A DNA stretch of 64,000 nucleotides, taken from contig NZ_CP035913.1 in NCBI RefSeq assembly GCF_004209755.1, positions 2,356,001 to 2,420,000 on the forward strand, written 5' to 3'. Source of the stretch: Pseudoduganella lutea (lineage in GTDB: Bacteria; Pseudomonadota; Gammaproteobacteria; Burkholderiales; Burkholderiaceae_D). Under the pieces are notes generated by a model, which saw only the letters and a program-made list of their open reading frames with translations, had not been told where the DNA came from and searched no databases. Position 1 is the stretch's first letter, and every line of letters begins with the position of its first letter. A program made the translations under genes and the position numbers. Shown in pieces: positions 51,905-60,409 of this stretch.

Positions 51905-52684
51905 TCAGTTTCCTTGATTGGTGGTGGTGGTGCGGCGGGGCAGCCGCAACGTGTACTGGAACGCGTCGCCGCGCACGTACAGGTATTCGAAATCGAGGGG
52001 CACGCCGTCGACGGTCCACGTGAGGCGTTCGATGCGCAGCAGCGCGGTGCCGGGCGCGACGTCCAGCGCGGCCGCCAATCCGGCATCGGCCGCGATGGCG
52101 CCGATGTGGATATCGGCGTGCGACAGCGCCAGCCCGTAATCCGTTTCCAGGATCAGGAAGATGTCGCGTTCGGCCAGGTTCTCGCCGCGCAGCCGGTCGC
52201 CGATACGGATGGGCAGGTAGGTGATTTCATACGACACCGGCTCGTGGTCGACGTGGCGCACGCGGCGGATTTCCGTGACCCGGGCACCGGCCGCGAGCTG
52301 CAGCTGGCCGGCCACATGCGGCTCGGCCACCACGGTGACATGGCTGAGCACCCGGTTGACGACGGCATGGCCGCGGCGCGACATCGCCTCGCCGAAGCCT
52401 TCGAGCCGGGCCAGGTCCTGGCTCGGCCGCGGCTGCGCCACGAACGTGCCCTTGCCGGGCACCTTGACGATCAGGCCCTCGTTCTGCAGCTCGGCCAGCG
52501 CCTGGCGCACGGTGATGCGGCTGACACGGAAGATCGCACTGATCTCGCTTTCGGCCGGCAACCGCGCCGCCGGTTCATAGGTGCCGTCGACGATCCGCTC
52601 GCGCAGGCGTTCGCGCACTTGCGAATACAGCGGTGCGGCGGAAGATTCGAGGGCTCGGAAATTGGGCATGTGCGGCGTGGTCAT
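51905..52684 (-). CDS. GntR/HutC family regulator with UTRA domain
   Basis: A 259-residue regulator heading the operon. N-terminal wHTH at about 13-75 (LYSQVRERLRERIVDGTY, SEISAIFRVSRITVRQALAELQNEGL), then a UTRA ligand domain (about 95-240; SYEITYLPIRIGDRL, DIFLILETDYGLALSHADI, LLRIERLTWTVDGVPLDFEYLYVRGD). An upstream in-frame ATG at 52711 would run through a 14-bp palindrome, so I prefer the ATG at 52684 (or 52669). It is 8 bp upstream of the flavoprotein gene. UTRA domains bind small metabolites, so the operon is likely substrate-induced. Confidence 0.87.
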   Translation of the reverse strand: MTTPHMPNFRALESSAAPLYSQVRERLRERIVDGTYEPAARLPAESEISAIFRVSRITVRQALAELQNEGLIVKVPGKGTFVAQPRPSQDLARLEGFGEAMSRRGHAVVNRVLSHVTVVAEPHVAGQLQLAAGARVTEIRRVRHVDHEPVSYEITYLPIRIGDRLRGENLAERDIFLILETDYGLALSHADIHIGAIAADAGLAAALDVAPGTALLRIERLTWTVDGVPLDFEYLYVRGDAFQYTLRLPRRTTTTNQGN

Positions 52685-52703
52685 GTGGGGCGTCCTGGAA
52701 TGT

Positions 52704-52717
52704 CCTGTCATGACAGG
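52704..52717. promoter_or_regulatory. 14-bp perfect palindrome upstream of the GntR-led operon
   Basis: CCTGTCATGACAGG is a perfect palindrome 20 bp upstream of the preferred GntR start. Its TGTCATGACA core is the kind of short symmetric site used by HutC-type GntR regulators, so it is a candidate autoregulatory operator for the eight-gene operon. Confidence 0.5.
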
Positions 52718-52911
52718 TGATGACGATGCAAGGATGTTATCGACGCGCTGCGGAGGTGAAAACGAATCGTTTCGGTTTTGCTAATGCGGGAAGCGCCTCA
52801 GGCGGTGGCGGCATATCGATATGCGGTGGGTGTGCAGACTGGTATGCAGCCGGGCTCGCGGCGCCGCGCCGGCGTGGCATGATGGCGGATCACCGGATGA
52901 AGGAGGCCACG

Positions 52912-53733
52912 ATGGATGCAATCCCCGTTTCCCAGTCAGAACACTGGAATGGCACGTCGGGAAACGCATGGGTCGACCTGCGCGAAACGCTGGACGACAT
53001 GTTCCGCGGTATCGAGACCTTGCTGGTAGAGGGGCTCGACACCGGCCAGCGGGTGCTGGACGTGGGCTGCGGCACCGGTGGCGCCACGCTCGCGGTGGCG
53101 CGCCGCACGGGGCACGCCACCGGCGTGGATATCTCGGCGCCGATGATCGCCGTGGCGCAGGCCACTGCCGCCGCCACGGGCGTGCCAGCGCAATTCCTGT
53201 GTGCGGACGCATCGCAGTACAGCTTCGCACCGGCCAGCTTCGATGCGCTCGTATCCCGCTTCGGCGTGATGTTCTTCGACGATCCGGTGGCCGCGTTCGC
53301 AAACCTGCGGCTCGCGGTGCGCAGCGGCGGCACGCTGCGCTTCTTCGCCTGGCGCACGGCCGAGGAAAACCCGTTCATGACCGCGGCCGAGCGTGCCGTG
53401 GGTGCGCAACTGCCGCCGCAGCCGCCGCGCAAGGCGGACGATCCGGGGCAGTTCTCGTTCGCCGATGCACGGCGCGTGCATGGCATCCTCGCCGCCGCCG
53501 GCTGGCGGGACATTCGCATCGATCCGCGCGACGTGGCATGCGTGTTCCCGCAACGCGACCTGGAACGCTATGCGACGATGATGGGCCCGGTGGGACGCGC
53601 GCTGCCACGGCTCGATGCCGCCGAACGCGCGGCGATCGTGCCGCAGGCCGAGGCGGCCTTCGCGCCGTTCGTCGACGGCGACAGCGTGCGCTACACGGCG
53701 GCGTGCTGGGACGTCACCGCCACGGCGCCCTGA
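52912..53733 (+). CDS. Class I SAM-dependent methyltransferase
   Basis: A 273-residue enzyme of the UbiE/Methyltransf_11 type: motif I VLDVGCGTGGATLAVAR, then GHATGVDISAPMIAVAQ and a FDALVSRFGVMFFDDP motif. AGGAGG lies 5 bp before the ATG at 52912. The C-terminal 100 residues form the substrate cap with no recognisable specificity. It is monocistronic, between the GntR operon (divergent) and the PAS protein gene (convergent, 4 bp gap). The substrate is not apparent. Confidence 0.85.
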   Translation: MDAIPVSQSEHWNGTSGNAWVDLRETLDDMFRGIETLLVEGLDTGQRVLDVGCGTGGATLAVARRTGHATGVDISAPMIAVAQATAAATGVPAQFLCADASQYSFAPASFDALVSRFGVMFFDDPVAAFANLRLAVRSGGTLRFFAWRTAEENPFMTAAERAVGAQLPPQPPRKADDPGQFSFADARRVHGILAAAGWRDIRIDPRDVACVFPQRDLERYATMMGPVGRALPRLDAAERAAIVPQAEAAFAPFVDGDSVRYTAACWDVTATAP

Positions 53734-53737
53734 TCCT

Positions 53738-54184
53738 TCAGGAAGCGACCGGCTCGGCGCGCGCGGCCGTCTCCAGCTCCCGCACGCGGGCGCGCAATGC
53801 CCGTTCCTCGCTCCAGCGCGCGGTATCGTCGCGCACCACGGCGATGACCGACGACACGGCGCCGGCGGGCGTGTACAGCATCGCCACGGTGAAGGCGATC
53901 GACAGCGGCTTGCCTTCCTTGTGCAGCGCCGGCACGCGCAGCAGGTCGTTGCCGTAGCGGGTTTCGCCGGTGGACGCGGTCTTGTGATACCCGTCCCAGT
54001 GGCGCTGCCGCTGGCGTTCGGGAATGATCAGGTCGAGCGAATGGCCCAGTGCGTGGTCTGCCGTGAAGCCGAAGATACGCGTTGCCGCGTCGTTCCAGAA
54101 CGTGATCGCGCCGGCCGCGTCGCAGACAATGACGCCGTCGCCGATGCCGCGCACCAGTTGCTCGAAGTCGATCTCGATGGTCAT
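53738..54184 (-). CDS. PAS domain protein
   Basis: A 148-residue single PAS domain (about 5-120): DGVIVCDAAGAITFWNDAATRIFGF, LDLIIPERQRQRHWDGYHKTASTG and SIAFTVAMLY, followed by a short coiled-coil helix (RALRARVRELETAAR). No output domain. The pattern HWDGYHKTA resembles PAS sensors found next to oxalate genes in other proteobacteria. GAGGAGC lies 5 bp upstream of the ATG. It is downstream of frc on the same strand (79 bp gap) and may be the last gene of oxc-frc-PAS. Confidence 0.82.
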   Translation of the reverse strand: MTIEIDFEQLVRGIGDGVIVCDAAGAITFWNDAATRIFGFTADHALGHSLDLIIPERQRQRHWDGYHKTASTGETRYGNDLLRVPALHKEGKPLSIAFTVAMLYTPAGAVSSVIAVVRDDTARWSEERALRARVRELETAARAEPVAS

Positions 54185-54263
54185 GTGAGCTCCTCGAAGA
54201 AAAAATGCGCACCTGCTTGTGGCAGGCGCGCGAACGGGAAGAACCGAAAAAACCGACCCGGGG

Positions 54264-55514
54264 TCAGACGACGCGCTGTTCGTGGAGCGCCGCGATCTGA
54301 TTCTGGCTGTAGCCGAGCGACTCGAGGATTTCATCGGTGTGTTCACCCAGCAGAGGCGATCCCTTGATCTCCACCTTCAGGTCGGAGAACTTGATCGGGC
54401 TGCCCACCGTGAGGTACTTGCCGCGCTCCTTGTGGTCTACCTCGGTGATCGTGCCGCTGGCGCGCAGCGACGGATCGTTGGCGATTTCCTTCATCGACAG
54501 CACGGGCGAGCACGGGATGTCGAACTTGCGCAGCACGTCCACCGCCTCGAACTTGGTCTTGTCCTTCAGCCATTCCTCGATGGTGCCGAAGATACTGAAG
54601 ATCTTGTCCTGGCGCGCCTGCGCCGTCATGTAGGCGGGATCGTCGATCCACTCTTCCTTGCCGATCGCCCGGCAGATCGGCGCCCAGGCATGGCCCTGGA
54701 TCGTGAAATAGATGTAGGCGTTCGGATCGTTTTCCCAGCCCTTGCACTTCAGTACCCAGCCCGGCTGGCCGCCACCGCCGGCATTGCCGCCGCGCGGCAC
54801 CACGTCGGAGAAGGTACCGTGCGGATACTGCGGATATTCCTCGAGGTAGCCCACGCGGTCCAGGCGCTGCTGGTCGCGCAGCTTCACGCGGCACAGGTTC
54901 AGCACGCTGTCCTGCATCGACACGGCCACCTTCTGCCCCCTGCCCGTCACGTCGCGCGAGCGCAGCGCCGTGAGGATGCCGATGGCCAGGTGCATGCCGG
55001 TGTTGCTGTCGCCCAGGGCGGCGGCGCTGACGGTCGGCGGACCGTCGTCGAAGCCGGTGGTCGATGCCGCGCCGCCGGCGCACTGCGCCACGTTCTCGTA
55101 CACCTTCAGGTCTTCGTAGTGGTGGCCGTCGGAAAAGCCTTTCACGGAGGCGACGATCATGCCGGGATTGAGCTCGCGGATGTGCTCCCACGTGAAGCCC
55201 ATGCGATCCAGTGCGCCGGGACCGAAGTTCTCCACCAGCACATCGGATTCCTTGATCAGCTTCGTCAGGATTTCCTTGCCGTCGGCCGTCTTGGTGTCGA
55301 GGGTCAGCGAACGCTTATTGCTGTTCAACATCGTGAAGTACAGCGCGTCGACGCCGGGAATGTCGCGCAACTGCGAGCGGGTCACGTCGCCGGCGCCGGG
55401 CCGCTCCACCTTGATGACGTCGGCGCCGAACCAGGCCAGCATCTGCGTGCAGGCGGGGCCGGCCTGGACGTGCGTGAAGTCGATGATCTTGATACCTTCC
55501 AGTGGCTTGCTCAT
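54264..55514 (-). CDS. frc: Formyl-CoA:oxalate CoA-transferase Frc
   Basis: Transfers CoA from formyl-CoA to oxalate, giving oxalyl-CoA for decarboxylation. A 416-residue class III CoA-transferase. The catalytic Asp lies in [16 protein letters not shown], and the glycine loop GGGGQ (in [12 protein letters not shown]) shields the intermediate; [23 protein letters not shown] is the N-terminal signature and both match the Frc subtype rather than the racemase or carnitine types. It follows oxc (112 bp gap) on the same strand, and together they constitute the oxalate-degrading cycle. Confidence 0.94.
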   Translation of the reverse strand: MSKPLEGIKIIDFTHVQAGPACTQMLAWFGADVIKVERPGAGDVTRSQLRDIPGVDALYFTMLNSNKRSLTLDTKTADGKEILTKLIKESDVLVENFGPGALDRMGFTWEHIRELNPGMIVASVKGFSDGHHYEDLKVYENVAQCAGGAASTTGFDDGPPTVSAAALGDSNTGMHLAIGILTALRSRDVTGRGQKVAVSMQDSVLNLCRVKLRDQQRLDRVGYLEEYPQYPHGTFSDVVPRGGNAGGGGQPGWVLKCKGWENDPNAYIYFTIQGHAWAPICRAIGKEEWIDDPAYMTAQARQDKIFSIFGTIEEWLKDKTKFEAVDVLRKFDIPCSPVLSMKEIANDPSLRASGTITEVDHKERGKYLTVGSPIKFSDLKVEIKGSPLLGEHTDEILESLGYSQNQIAALHEQRVV

Positions 55515-55626
55515 GGTGCAGTCTCCTTTTTTGAGGTGTAGCGGGGCCCCGCGCCGGCGCTGGTGGCGCCGGCGTCGTGGAAATTCAGTGTGGTGGCGGC
55601 CATGTGGTGGCGGCCTACAGGGCGAT

Positions 55627-57333
55627 CTACTTCTTGGCGGCGCTCTGCGGGTTCAGGTTCGTCAGGCGCCCGCTTTCGGTGCCGGCCGTTTCATCGATGA
55701 CGGCGTTGATCAGCGCCGGCTTGCCGGCGGCGATCGCCTCGGCCAGTGCGCGCGTCAGTTCCTCGGGCGTGGTGGCGTGGTAGCCGATGCCGCCGAAGGC
55801 CTCGATCATCTTGTCGTAGCGCGCATTCTTCACGAACACGGTGGGCGCCACGTCCGCGCCACCGGTGGGGTTGACGTCGGTACCTCGGTACACGCCGTTG
55901 TTGTTGAAGACGATCGTGGTAACGGGCAGCTGGTAGCGGCAGATCGTTTCCAGCTCCATGCCGGAGAAACCGAACGCGCTGTCGCCCTCCACCGCCACCA
56001 CCGGCTTGCCGCTGGTGACGGCGGCGCCGATGGCGAAGCCCATGCCGATGCCCATGATGCCCCACGTGCCGGAATCGAAACGCTTGCGCGGCTGGTACTG
56101 GTCGATGATGCTGCGCGCGAAATCGAGCGTGTTGGCGCCTTCGTTGACGAGGTTGATGTCCGGGTATTCCTTGAGCACGTCGCGGATGGCGCGCAGCGCG
56201 CTGTGGAAGTTCATCGGATCGGGATTTTTGTCCAGCAGCGCGGCCATCTTCGCCGTGTTCTGTTCCTTCTTCTGGGCGATCGCGCCGAGCCATTCGGCAT
56301 CGGGCTTGTCGATGCCGGCACTGTCCAGGCCCGCCAGCAAGGCGCCCACGCAGGAACCGATGTCGCCGATCAGCGGCGCGGCGATCGCCACGTTGCTGTC
56401 GATTTCCGTGGGCGCGATATCGATCTGCACGAACTGCTTCGGCTTGCCCCATGTCTTGCCCTTGCCGTGCGCCAACAGCCAGTTCAGGCGGGCCCCGACC
56501 AGCACCACCACATCCGCCTCGGCCAGCACGAACGAGCGGGCGGCCGATGCCGATTGCGCATGCGTGTCCGGCAGCAGGCCCTTGGCCATCGACATGGGCA
56601 GGTAGGGAATGCCGGTGCGCTCCACGAAGGCGCGGATGTCGGCATCGGCCTGCGCATACGCGGCGCCCTTGCCGAGCAGGATCAGCGGCTTCTTCGCCTC
56701 TTTCAGCAACGCCAGCGCGCGCTCCACGGAGTCCGGTGCCGGGAGCTGGCGCGGCGCGGCATCGACCACCTTGATCAGCGAGCGCTTGGCATGGCCTGCC
56801 TCGATCGTCTGCGCCAGCAGTTGCGCCGGCAGGTCGAGGTACACGCCGCCCGGCCGGCCGGACACGGCGGCGCGGATGGCACGCGCGATGCCGACGCCGA
56901 TGTCCTCCGCCTTCAGCACGCGGAACGCCGCCTTGGCGTGCGGGCGGGCGATGTTCAGCTGGTCCATCTCCTCGTAGTCGCCCTGCTGCAGGTCGACGAT
57001 CTCGCGCTCGCTGGAACCGGAGATCAGGATCATCGGGAAGCAGTTCGTGGTGGCGTTCGCCAGCGCCGTGAGGCCGTTCAGGAAGCCTGGTGCGGAGACC
57101 GTCAGGCAGATGCCCGGCTTCTTCGTCATGTAGCCCGCGATGGCGGCGGCGTTGCCGGCGTTCTGCTCGTGGCGGAAGCCGATGAAGCGCATGCCTTCGG
57201 CCTGGGCCAGGCGGGCGAGATCCGTGATCGGTATGCCGACCAGGCCGAAAATCGTATCGATGTCGTTGTGCTTCAGCGCATCGATCACGAGGTGGAAGCC
57301 GTCGGTGACTTCTACCGATACGTTGTGGGTCAT
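55627..57333 (-). CDS. oxc: Oxalyl-CoA decarboxylase Oxc
   Basis: Thiamine-diphosphate enzyme turning oxalyl-CoA into formyl-CoA and CO2. The 568 residues contain the catalytic Glu region [17 protein letters not shown] (Oxc type), the central domain, and the TPP motif [34 protein letters not shown] (GDS...NN, quoted for location). The C-terminal ~15 residues are Gly/Asn-rich. It starts the oxc-frc transcript: on the minus strand a TATGAT -10 is at 57409-57404 and a Fnr-type box is centred about 42 bp before the expected start. Confidence 0.95.
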   Translation of the reverse strand: MTHNVSVEVTDGFHLVIDALKHNDIDTIFGLVGIPITDLARLAQAEGMRFIGFRHEQNAGNAAAIAGYMTKKPGICLTVSAPGFLNGLTALANATTNCFPMILISGSSEREIVDLQQGDYEEMDQLNIARPHAKAAFRVLKAEDIGVGIARAIRAAVSGRPGGVYLDLPAQLLAQTIEAGHAKRSLIKVVDAAPRQLPAPDSVERALALLKEAKKPLILLGKGAAYAQADADIRAFVERTGIPYLPMSMAKGLLPDTHAQSASAARSFVLAEADVVVLVGARLNWLLAHGKGKTWGKPKQFVQIDIAPTEIDSNVAIAAPLIGDIGSCVGALLAGLDSAGIDKPDAEWLGAIAQKKEQNTAKMAALLDKNPDPMNFHSALRAIRDVLKEYPDINLVNEGANTLDFARSIIDQYQPRKRFDSGTWGIMGIGMGFAIGAAVTSGKPVVAVEGDSAFGFSGMELETICRYQLPVTTIVFNNNGVYRGTDVNPTGGADVAPTVFVKNARYDKMIEAFGGIGYHATTPEELTRALAEAIAAGKPALINAVIDETAGTESGRLTNLNPQSAAKK

Positions 57334-57432
57334 GATTGTCTCCGGTTATTGTCGGGATGCCTGTCGGTTCGGGCGACATGGCCAGCTGGATCGCCTGGAA
57401 TTGATCATATCCAGCGCCAATCGTTTCAATCA

Positions 57433-57446
57433 TTGACCGCGGTCAA
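57433..57446. promoter_or_regulatory. Fnr-type box upstream of oxc-frc
   Basis: TTGACCGCGGTCAA is a perfect 14-bp palindrome with TTGAC-N4-GTCAA half-sites, the spacing used by Crp/Fnr regulators. With the TATGAT at 57409-57404 (minus strand) it is centred about -42, a class II activator position. It lies between the divergent oxc and Crp/Fnr genes. A near copy is at 62081-62094. Confidence 0.75.
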
Positions 57447-57489
57447 GATTCACCGCATGATGTGAATTCATGCAGTTCCACGGCCCGAC

Positions 57490-58098
57490 ATGACGCTCAT
57501 TGCCAACCACCCGGAACGAAACATCATTCGCGCCCAGCTGAAGCAGAACATCGTTCTCAAGGAATTGCGCGACAGCGAAATGGCCGCACTGGAGCCCTAC
57601 CTCACGGTGACGAACCACCAGAAGGGCGACCTCCTCCTCAACCAGGGCGTGTATGACATGCAGCAGTACTTCATCCTGGATGGCATCCTGAAGCGGCAGG
57701 TGACGAACCACGAGGCCAAGGAGATGATCCTGCGCTTCTCGTCGGAACGCGACATCGAGACGAGCTACGCCGCCTGGTGCCTGAAGACGCCGACGCCCTA
57801 CAGCATCGTGTGCATGACGAAGGCCAGGGTCGCCAGCATGCCGCTGACGCAGTGGGTGAATTTCCTGCAGAGCCACAGCGTGGTGAAGCAGGCGTTCGAG
57901 TACGAGGTGATGAACCTGATGAGCGCCATCATGGCGCACACCATCACGCTGCACCTGCTCGATGCGCCGGGCCGCGTGCACCGCTTCATGCGCAAGTTCC
58001 CCGACCTGTTCGAGCGGCTGCCGAAAAAGGAGCTCGCCTACTACCTGAACCTGTCGCCGGAAACGCTGAGCCGTTTGAAGCACCAGGGAAAAATCTGA
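57490..58098 (+). CDS. Crp/Fnr family regulator, probable oxalate regulator
   Basis: A 202-residue Crp/Fnr protein. It has a cyclic-nucleotide-binding-like domain (about 35-150; YFILDGILKRQVTNHEAKEM, RFSSERDIETSYAAW) and a short C-terminal HTH (LPKKELAYYLNLSPETLSRLKHQ). The recognition helix E191-x-x-S194-R195 is the Fnr pattern that reads TTGA half-sites. It lacks the four Cys of oxygen-sensing Fnr, so a different signal is likely. The protein ends right after the recognition helix, so no wing is formed. Divergent from oxc with the Fnr-type box in between; likely the activator of the oxalate genes. Confidence 0.87.
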   Translation: MTLIANHPERNIIRAQLKQNIVLKELRDSEMAALEPYLTVTNHQKGDLLLNQGVYDMQQYFILDGILKRQVTNHEAKEMILRFSSERDIETSYAAWCLKTPTPYSIVCMTKARVASMPLTQWVNFLQSHSVVKQAFEYEVMNLMSAIMAHTITLHLLDAPGRVHRFMRKFPDLFERLPKKELAYYLNLSPETLSRLKHQGKI

Positions 58099-58206
58099 AA
58101 AGCAACAGTTTCTCTGTAACAAGCGAGAAATATTTTTGCCTTATTTTTGAGCGATTTTTCATAGACAGTCATTCACACATTGAATGACAGATATGGCTGC
58201 CGTCAA

Positions 58207-58235
58207 TTGGACCGGGGGTGTGCTGCCTTTATAAT
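58207..58235 (+). promoter_or_regulatory. Sigma-70 promoter of the 49-residue protein gene
   Basis: TTGGAC (58207-58212), 17-bp spacer, TATAAT (58230-58235). This is near-consensus, with transcription expected from about 58242. It serves the 58275 gene and the transcript would end at the terminator at 58465. Confidence 0.8.
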
Positions 58236-58274
58236 CAAAGGCATACACGCTTTCAACCATTCGAGGAGCAGCAC

Positions 58275-58424
58275 ATGAACGGTCTCACTGATAGTACAAA
58301 GCAGCAAACCAATGGCCTGTCGCTGGGTGAATTCCTCCTGTCGCTGTTCCAGCTGGACGTGCGCGACAAACTGAGCGACCAGCAGCAGGACCGCGAAGAA
58401 GCGGCCTATACCTGGGGCCTGTAA
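58275..58424 (+). CDS. Small protein, 49 aa, in its own transcription unit
   Basis: A very small gene with all expression signals: near-consensus promoter 68 bp upstream, GAGGAGC 5 bp before the ATG, and a strong terminator 40 bp after the stop. The peptide is soluble, with a polar Asn/Gln/Thr-rich start, a central amphipathic helix (LGEFLLSLFQLDVRDKLSDQQ) and an acidic Gln/Glu end finishing YTWGL. There is no signal peptide, Cys or known motif, so I do not assign a function. It sits between the Crp/Fnr gene and the oxalate-linked panE-like gene. High expression is suggested by the signals. Confidence 0.7.
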   Translation: MNGLTDSTKQQTNGLSLGEFLLSLFQLDVRDKLSDQQQDREEAAYTWGL

Positions 58425-58464
58425 CAGCGCGACAAAACAGGACATCGCTTCAGCGATACCGAGG

Positions 58465-58494
58465 CCGGGACAGCATGCTGTCCCGGTTTTTTTT
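58465..58494 (+). terminator. Strong intrinsic terminator
   Basis: A perfect 22-bp palindrome (CCGGGACAGCA and its exact complement, 4-nt loop in practice) followed by eight T residues. It ends the transcript of the 49-residue protein gene and separates it from the convergent panE-like gene, which stops at 58513. Confidence 0.9.
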
Positions 58495-58512
58495 CGCGCT
58501 GGCGGCGTGCCC

Positions 58513-59529
58513 TTATGCGGCGACGGCCTTCTGCAGCCGCACACCACCCCGTGCCTGGACCATCGCCTGCTCCAGCAGCTTCACGAGCGCATAGGCGGAG
58601 TCGATATGAGGCGTCGGCGTATCGGTCAGGCGTGCCAGCTCGATCACCGAGCCCACCAGCGCATCGATCTCCGGTCCCCGGCCCGCCTCCACGTCCTGCA
58701 GCATCGAGGTCTTGTGCTTGCCGATTTTTTCCGCCCCCTCGATGCGGCGATCGAGCGTGACGCGGAAGGCGATGCCCAGCTTGGCGGCCACGTCCTCGGC
58801 CTCGCGCATCATGTTCGCCGCCAGGTTGCGCGCCAGCGGATGCTGGCAGATGTCCACCAGCGTGGAATGCGACAGCGCGCTGATGGGATTGAAGCTGAGA
58901 TTACCCCACAACTTCAGCCAGATCTCCGCCCGGATGTTTTCCAGCACAGGCGCTTTCAGCCCCGCGTGTTCGAAGCACGCGGCCACGGCACGCGCTCGCG
59001 CACTGCTGCTGCCATCGAGCTCGCCGAGCGGGAAGCGGTTGCCTTCGATATGGCGGATCGCGCCCGGCGACACCAGCTCGGCGGCCGGGTAGACCACGCA
59101 GCCAAGGATGCGCCCTGGCGGGATGCGCTGCGCCAGCACGCCTGCCGGGTCCACGCTGAGCACGGGGCGCCCTTCGAACGCGCCGCCGTGGCGATGGAAA
59201 TACCAGAACGGAATGCCGTTCTGCATCGTCACCACGACCGTCTCGGGGCCGAACAGGTGGCCGATGTCGTCCGCCACGTCCACCACCTGGTGCGCCTTCA
59301 GCGCGACGATGACGATATCCTGCGGCCCGGCCGCGGCATAGTCGTTCGTGGCGCGCACCCGGGCCGCCACCTGCACCTGCCCGCACGCCTCGATCAGCCT
59401 GATGCCGCGGTTGCGGATGGCCTCCAGGTTCGCGCCGCGCACGAGGAAGGTCACGTCCTCGCCCGCCAGCGCCAGCCGCGCGCCCACCAGGCCGCCAATG
59501 GCACCCGCTCCAATCACTGCGATCTTCAT
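58513..59529 (-). CDS. Ketopantoate reductase family (ApbA/PanE-like) oxidoreductase
   Basis: A 338-residue NADPH-dependent 2-oxoacid reductase. KIAVIGAGAIGGLVGARLALAG (glycine motif GxGxxG at the N-terminus), VALKAHQV and SVDPAGVLAQR are family segments; the C-terminal helical domain includes GNLSFNPISALSHST and KTSMLQDVEAGRGPEIDALVG with the conserved catalytic Lys/Asn/Ser/Glu. AAGGAG gives a 6-bp spacing to the ATG at 59529; one at 59532 is also possible. In an oxalate/glyoxylate context it may reduce another 2-oxoacid rather than ketopantoate. Stop at 58513; gap to FAH gene 16 bp. Confidence 0.85.
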   Translation of the reverse strand: MKIAVIGAGAIGGLVGARLALAGEDVTFLVRGANLEAIRNRGIRLIEACGQVQVAARVRATNDYAAAGPQDIVIVALKAHQVVDVADDIGHLFGPETVVVTMQNGIPFWYFHRHGGAFEGRPVLSVDPAGVLAQRIPPGRILGCVVYPAAELVSPGAIRHIEGNRFPLGELDGSSSARARAVAACFEHAGLKAPVLENIRAEIWLKLWGNLSFNPISALSHSTLVDICQHPLARNLAANMMREAEDVAAKLGIAFRVTLDRRIEGAEKIGKHKTSMLQDVEAGRGPEIDALVGSVIELARLTDTPTPHIDSAYALVKLLEQAMVQARGGVRLQKAVAA

Positions 59530-59545
59530 CATATGCTCCTTGGTT

Positions 59546-60313
59546 TTACTCGAAACGGTTGCTGAGCCGGCCGATGCCGTCGATCTCCACGACGACCGTG
59601 CTGCCCGGCCGCATCGAGCCCACACCGACCGACGTGCCGCACAGCAGCAGGTCGCCCGGTTCCAGCGTCATGTCCTGCGACACGCGGCTGACGAGTTCGG
59701 CGACGGAAAACACCATGTCGTTGACCGGGTAGTCCTGGCGCACCTCGTCGTTCAGGATCGTGCGCACCACCAGCATCGCGGGATCGAGCCCGGTGGCGAT
59801 CGCGGGGCCGAACGGGCAGAACGTATCGAAGCCCTTGGCGCGCACCCACTGGGGGAAAGTGGGATCGCGGCCGATGATGTCGCTCACGGTTACGTCGTTG
59901 GCGCAGGTGTAGCCAAAGATGTGCTCCGCCGCATGCTCGACGGCGACGCCGCTGCACGTGCGGCCGATCACGATCGCCAGCTCGCCTTCGAACGCCACCT
60001 TGCCTTCGCAGCGCGGCCGGCGGATCGTGCCGCCCGGCGCCAGGAACGAGGTCGGCGGTTTCATCAGGTACAGCGGTTCGGCCGGCGGCGGCAGGCCGAG
60101 TTTCTTGCCAAGGGCGTGGAAGTTGTTCCACATCGCCAGCACCTTGCCCGGCACGACCGGGGTGTACAGCTCGACGTCGGCAAGATGGAGGGCGATGTCG
60201 GTGCGTTGCGGCGCGTCGAACATGTCGCCCTTGAAGACGCGGATCTTGTCACCCTCGAGGGTACCGAAGCGAACGGTGTCGAGATGCCTGAAACGAATCC
60301 AGTGCTGGATCAT
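59546..60313 (-). CDS. Fumarylacetoacetate hydrolase family protein
   Basis: A 255-residue FAH-family enzyme hydrolysing or decarboxylating a 2-oxo/acylpyruvate compound. The core shows YLMKPPTSFLAPGG, metal-site Glu in VAFEGELAIVIGRT, GYTCANDVTVSDI and CGTSVGVGSMRPGSTV. The first 60 residues form the usual small N-terminal domain. It is likely cotranscribed with the panE-like gene. FAH and panE-like genes next to frc/oxc/oxlT may handle C2-C4 side compounds; this is context only. Confidence 0.85.
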   Translation of the reverse strand: MIQHWIRFRHLDTVRFGTLEGDKIRVFKGDMFDAPQRTDIALHLADVELYTPVVPGKVLAMWNNFHALGKKLGLPPPAEPLYLMKPPTSFLAPGGTIRRPRCEGKVAFEGELAIVIGRTCSGVAVEHAAEHIFGYTCANDVTVSDIIGRDPTFPQWVRAKGFDTFCPFGPAIATGLDPAMLVVRTILNDEVRQDYPVNDMVFSVAELVSRVSQDMTLEPGDLLLCGTSVGVGSMRPGSTVVVEIDGIGRLSNRFE

Positions 60314-60409
60314 GGAAGCCTCCGTGGGATGGCGCGGCGAGCAGGTATAAGGGCGTGGGAAGCCCGCGCGCGCGGATGGCGTGCGCGGGACCCCGGGGAG
60401 AAACGTGGA

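Noticed and set aside
49581..51917. A 778-codon open frame opposite the flavoprotein, ferredoxin and binding-protein genes
   Set aside because: Shadow frame with no motif; the opposite strand has conserved FAD and cluster motifs.
55159..57465. A 768-codon open frame opposite oxc and frc
   Set aside because: Shadow of two enzymes with complete catalytic motifs.
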